This document shows, in pieces, positions 4,268-5,140 of a DNA stretch of 5,140 bases. Under the pieces are notes generated by a model. It searched no databases, was not told the origin of the DNA, and saw only the letters and a list, made by a program, of their open reading frames with translations. Made by a program: the position numbers and the translations under genes. The stretch spans positions 1 through 5,140 of the forward strand of contig JBILMZ010000236.1 of assembly GCA_044375275.1 (NCBI GenBank), read 5' to 3'. Positions within the stretch are counted from its first letter, which is position 1, and each line of letters opens with the position of its first letter. This stretch comes from SZUA-430 sp044375275 (GTDB lineage Bacteria > Pseudomonadota > Alphaproteobacteria > Micropepsales > Micropepsaceae).

Positions 4268-5140
4268 ATGTTGAACATCATGACAGACTTCATAGCCTCA
4301 AAAACGCCCGGCCGGTTCGCCGCCCTGGCACCCTGGATCAGCGAAGCGCGGGAACTCATGAAGGTTTCCACGCCGCTGATCATCATGCAGCTGACGCAGT
4401 TTGGCGTGGTCACGGCCGACGTCATCATGGTGGGTGCGCTGGGAGAGGATGCCCTGGCCGCCACGAGCATCGGCGCGGTCATGTTTTACTTCGCCTGGCT
4501 CGCCGGCTACGGGCCGGTCATGGCCGTTTCCCCCATCGTGTCCCAGATTCTCGGCGCGCATCCAAATGACCGCGCACGCTCGCGCGCCGCCGTGCGCATG
4601 GGGCTTTGGGCGGTTGCGATGGTGTCGATCCCGCTGATGCTGTTCCTCATCTGGACGCGCCCGGTATTGTTGGCGCTCGGCCAGCAGCCTCACATCGTCG
4701 AGATGGCGGTGCCCTGGGTCAGCATCGTTGCCTTCGGCCTGCCGTTCACCCTGGCGTTCGGGGTGCTGCGCAACTTTGCGTCGGCCACGGGACAGCAGAC
4801 TGCCGTGTTGGCGATCTCGATTGCCACGCTGCTGGTCAACATCGCTCTGAACTACGTGCTGATCTACGGCAAGTTCGGCGCGCCGGCACTTGGCGTGCCG
4901 GGGGCGGCGATCGCAACGGTCATCGCCTACGCGTTCTCGTTCACGGCGATGCTTTGCCTGCTGCTGTTCTCGCCGCAATTCAGGAAGTACCGGTTGCTGC
5001 ACCGGTTCTTCCGTCCGGACTGGAACCGCTTTCGCGAGGTGTTCCGCCTCGGCGTGCCCATGGGCATGTCCATGATCTTCGAGGCCATGCTGTTCAACGC
5101 GGCCACGCTGATGATGGGCACGTTCGGGGCGGCGACCCTG
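4268..5140 (+). CDS. MATE family efflux pump, NorM type, N-terminal 291 residues (cut by right edge)
   Basis: This is an inner-membrane antiporter that exports cationic or hydrophobic small molecules in exchange for Na+ or H+. About seven to eight of the expected twelve membrane helices are present. After a soluble lead and EARELMKVSTPLI (27-39), the first helix holds TADVIMVG (49-56) with Asp51. Next come GYGPVMAVSPIVSQ (80-93), hydrophobic segments near 112-129 and 145-165, NIALNYVLIYG (191-201) with the LGVPGAAIAT motif (209-218), and a helix near 219-235. LGVPMGMSMIFEAMLF (261-276) starts the second six-helix half; Glu272 fits the conserved acidic cation-site residue of NorM (Glu255 in Vibrio cholerae). 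The frame is open to the window end. The start is uncertain: ATG 4268 and ATG 4280 are in frame, neither with a strong ribosome binding site, and ATG 4358 looks too internal. The terminator/antiterminator and 13-bp repeats just upstream are the likely control region. Substrate cannot be inferred. Confidence 0.93.
   Translation, partial: MLNIMTDFIASKTPGRFAALAPWISEARELMKVSTPLIIMQLTQFGVVTADVIMVGALGEDALAATSIGAVMFYFAWLAGYGPVMAVSPIVSQILGAHPNDRARSRAAVRMGLWAVAMVSIPLMLFLIWTRPVLLALGQQPHIVEMAVPWVSIVAFGLPFTLAFGVLRNFASATGQQTAVLAISIATLLVNIALNYVLIYGKFGAPALGVPGAAIATVIAYAFSFTAMLCLLLFSPQFRKYRLLHRFFRPDWNRFREVFRLGVPMGMSMIFEAMLFNAATLMMGTFGAATL

Noticed and set aside
4298..5002. Leftward 234-codon open frame opposite the MATE gene
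   Set aside because: It is extremely rich in Arg, Gln and His, as expected of the antisense of a hydrophobic membrane protein in GC-rich DNA.

Overview
The window is high-GC chromosomal DNA with ordinary housekeeping and accessory metabolic genes. I see no phage, plasmid or CRISPR sequence. The acyl-CoA dehydrogenase, the NorM-type MATE pump, the E. coli-like RtcB and the base composition suggest a proteobacterium. An alphaproteobacterium is my best guess, but nothing here fixes the lineage.

Layout: (1) Positions 1-1646 read leftwards. An unrecognised 332-residue protein (1646 to 648) is followed after 80 nt by the 5' part of an acyl-CoA dehydrogenase gene (567 to 1, cut by the window edge). 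Both have a recognisable ribosome binding site and could be co-transcribed. (2) 1647-1922 is a divergent intergenic region with several short palindromes, presumably holding promoters for both directions. (3) 1923-2348 encodes a small hotdog-fold acyl-CoA thioesterase. (4) 2349-2685 is a long, highly structured stretch. It holds a strong GNRA-loop intrinsic terminator whose arms also occur upstream and downstream as extra complementary copies, then two perfect 8-bp hairpins before rtcB. (5) 2686-3873 is rtcB, the RNA ligase, complete with all catalytic motifs. (6) 3874-4267 has no confident gene. It contains a REP-like inverted pair of 26-bp repeats with a compensatory base change, a 9-bp hairpin, a possible 31-codon leader ORF, a second intrinsic terminator with a competing antiterminator pairing, and a perfect 13-bp tandem repeat. 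(7) 4268-5140 is the 5' part of a MATE multidrug/Na+ (or H+) antiporter gene, cut by the right edge.

The genes do not form one pathway. The dehydrogenase and thioesterase both act on acyl-CoAs, RtcB joins broken RNA, and the MATE pump exports small molecules. The most interesting signal is in the non-coding DNA. Both rtcB and the MATE gene are preceded by a terminator whose CCCCTCC/GGAGGGG stem can be displaced by alternative pairings, which is how transcription attenuators are built. These pairings were found by eye and no folding energies were computed.
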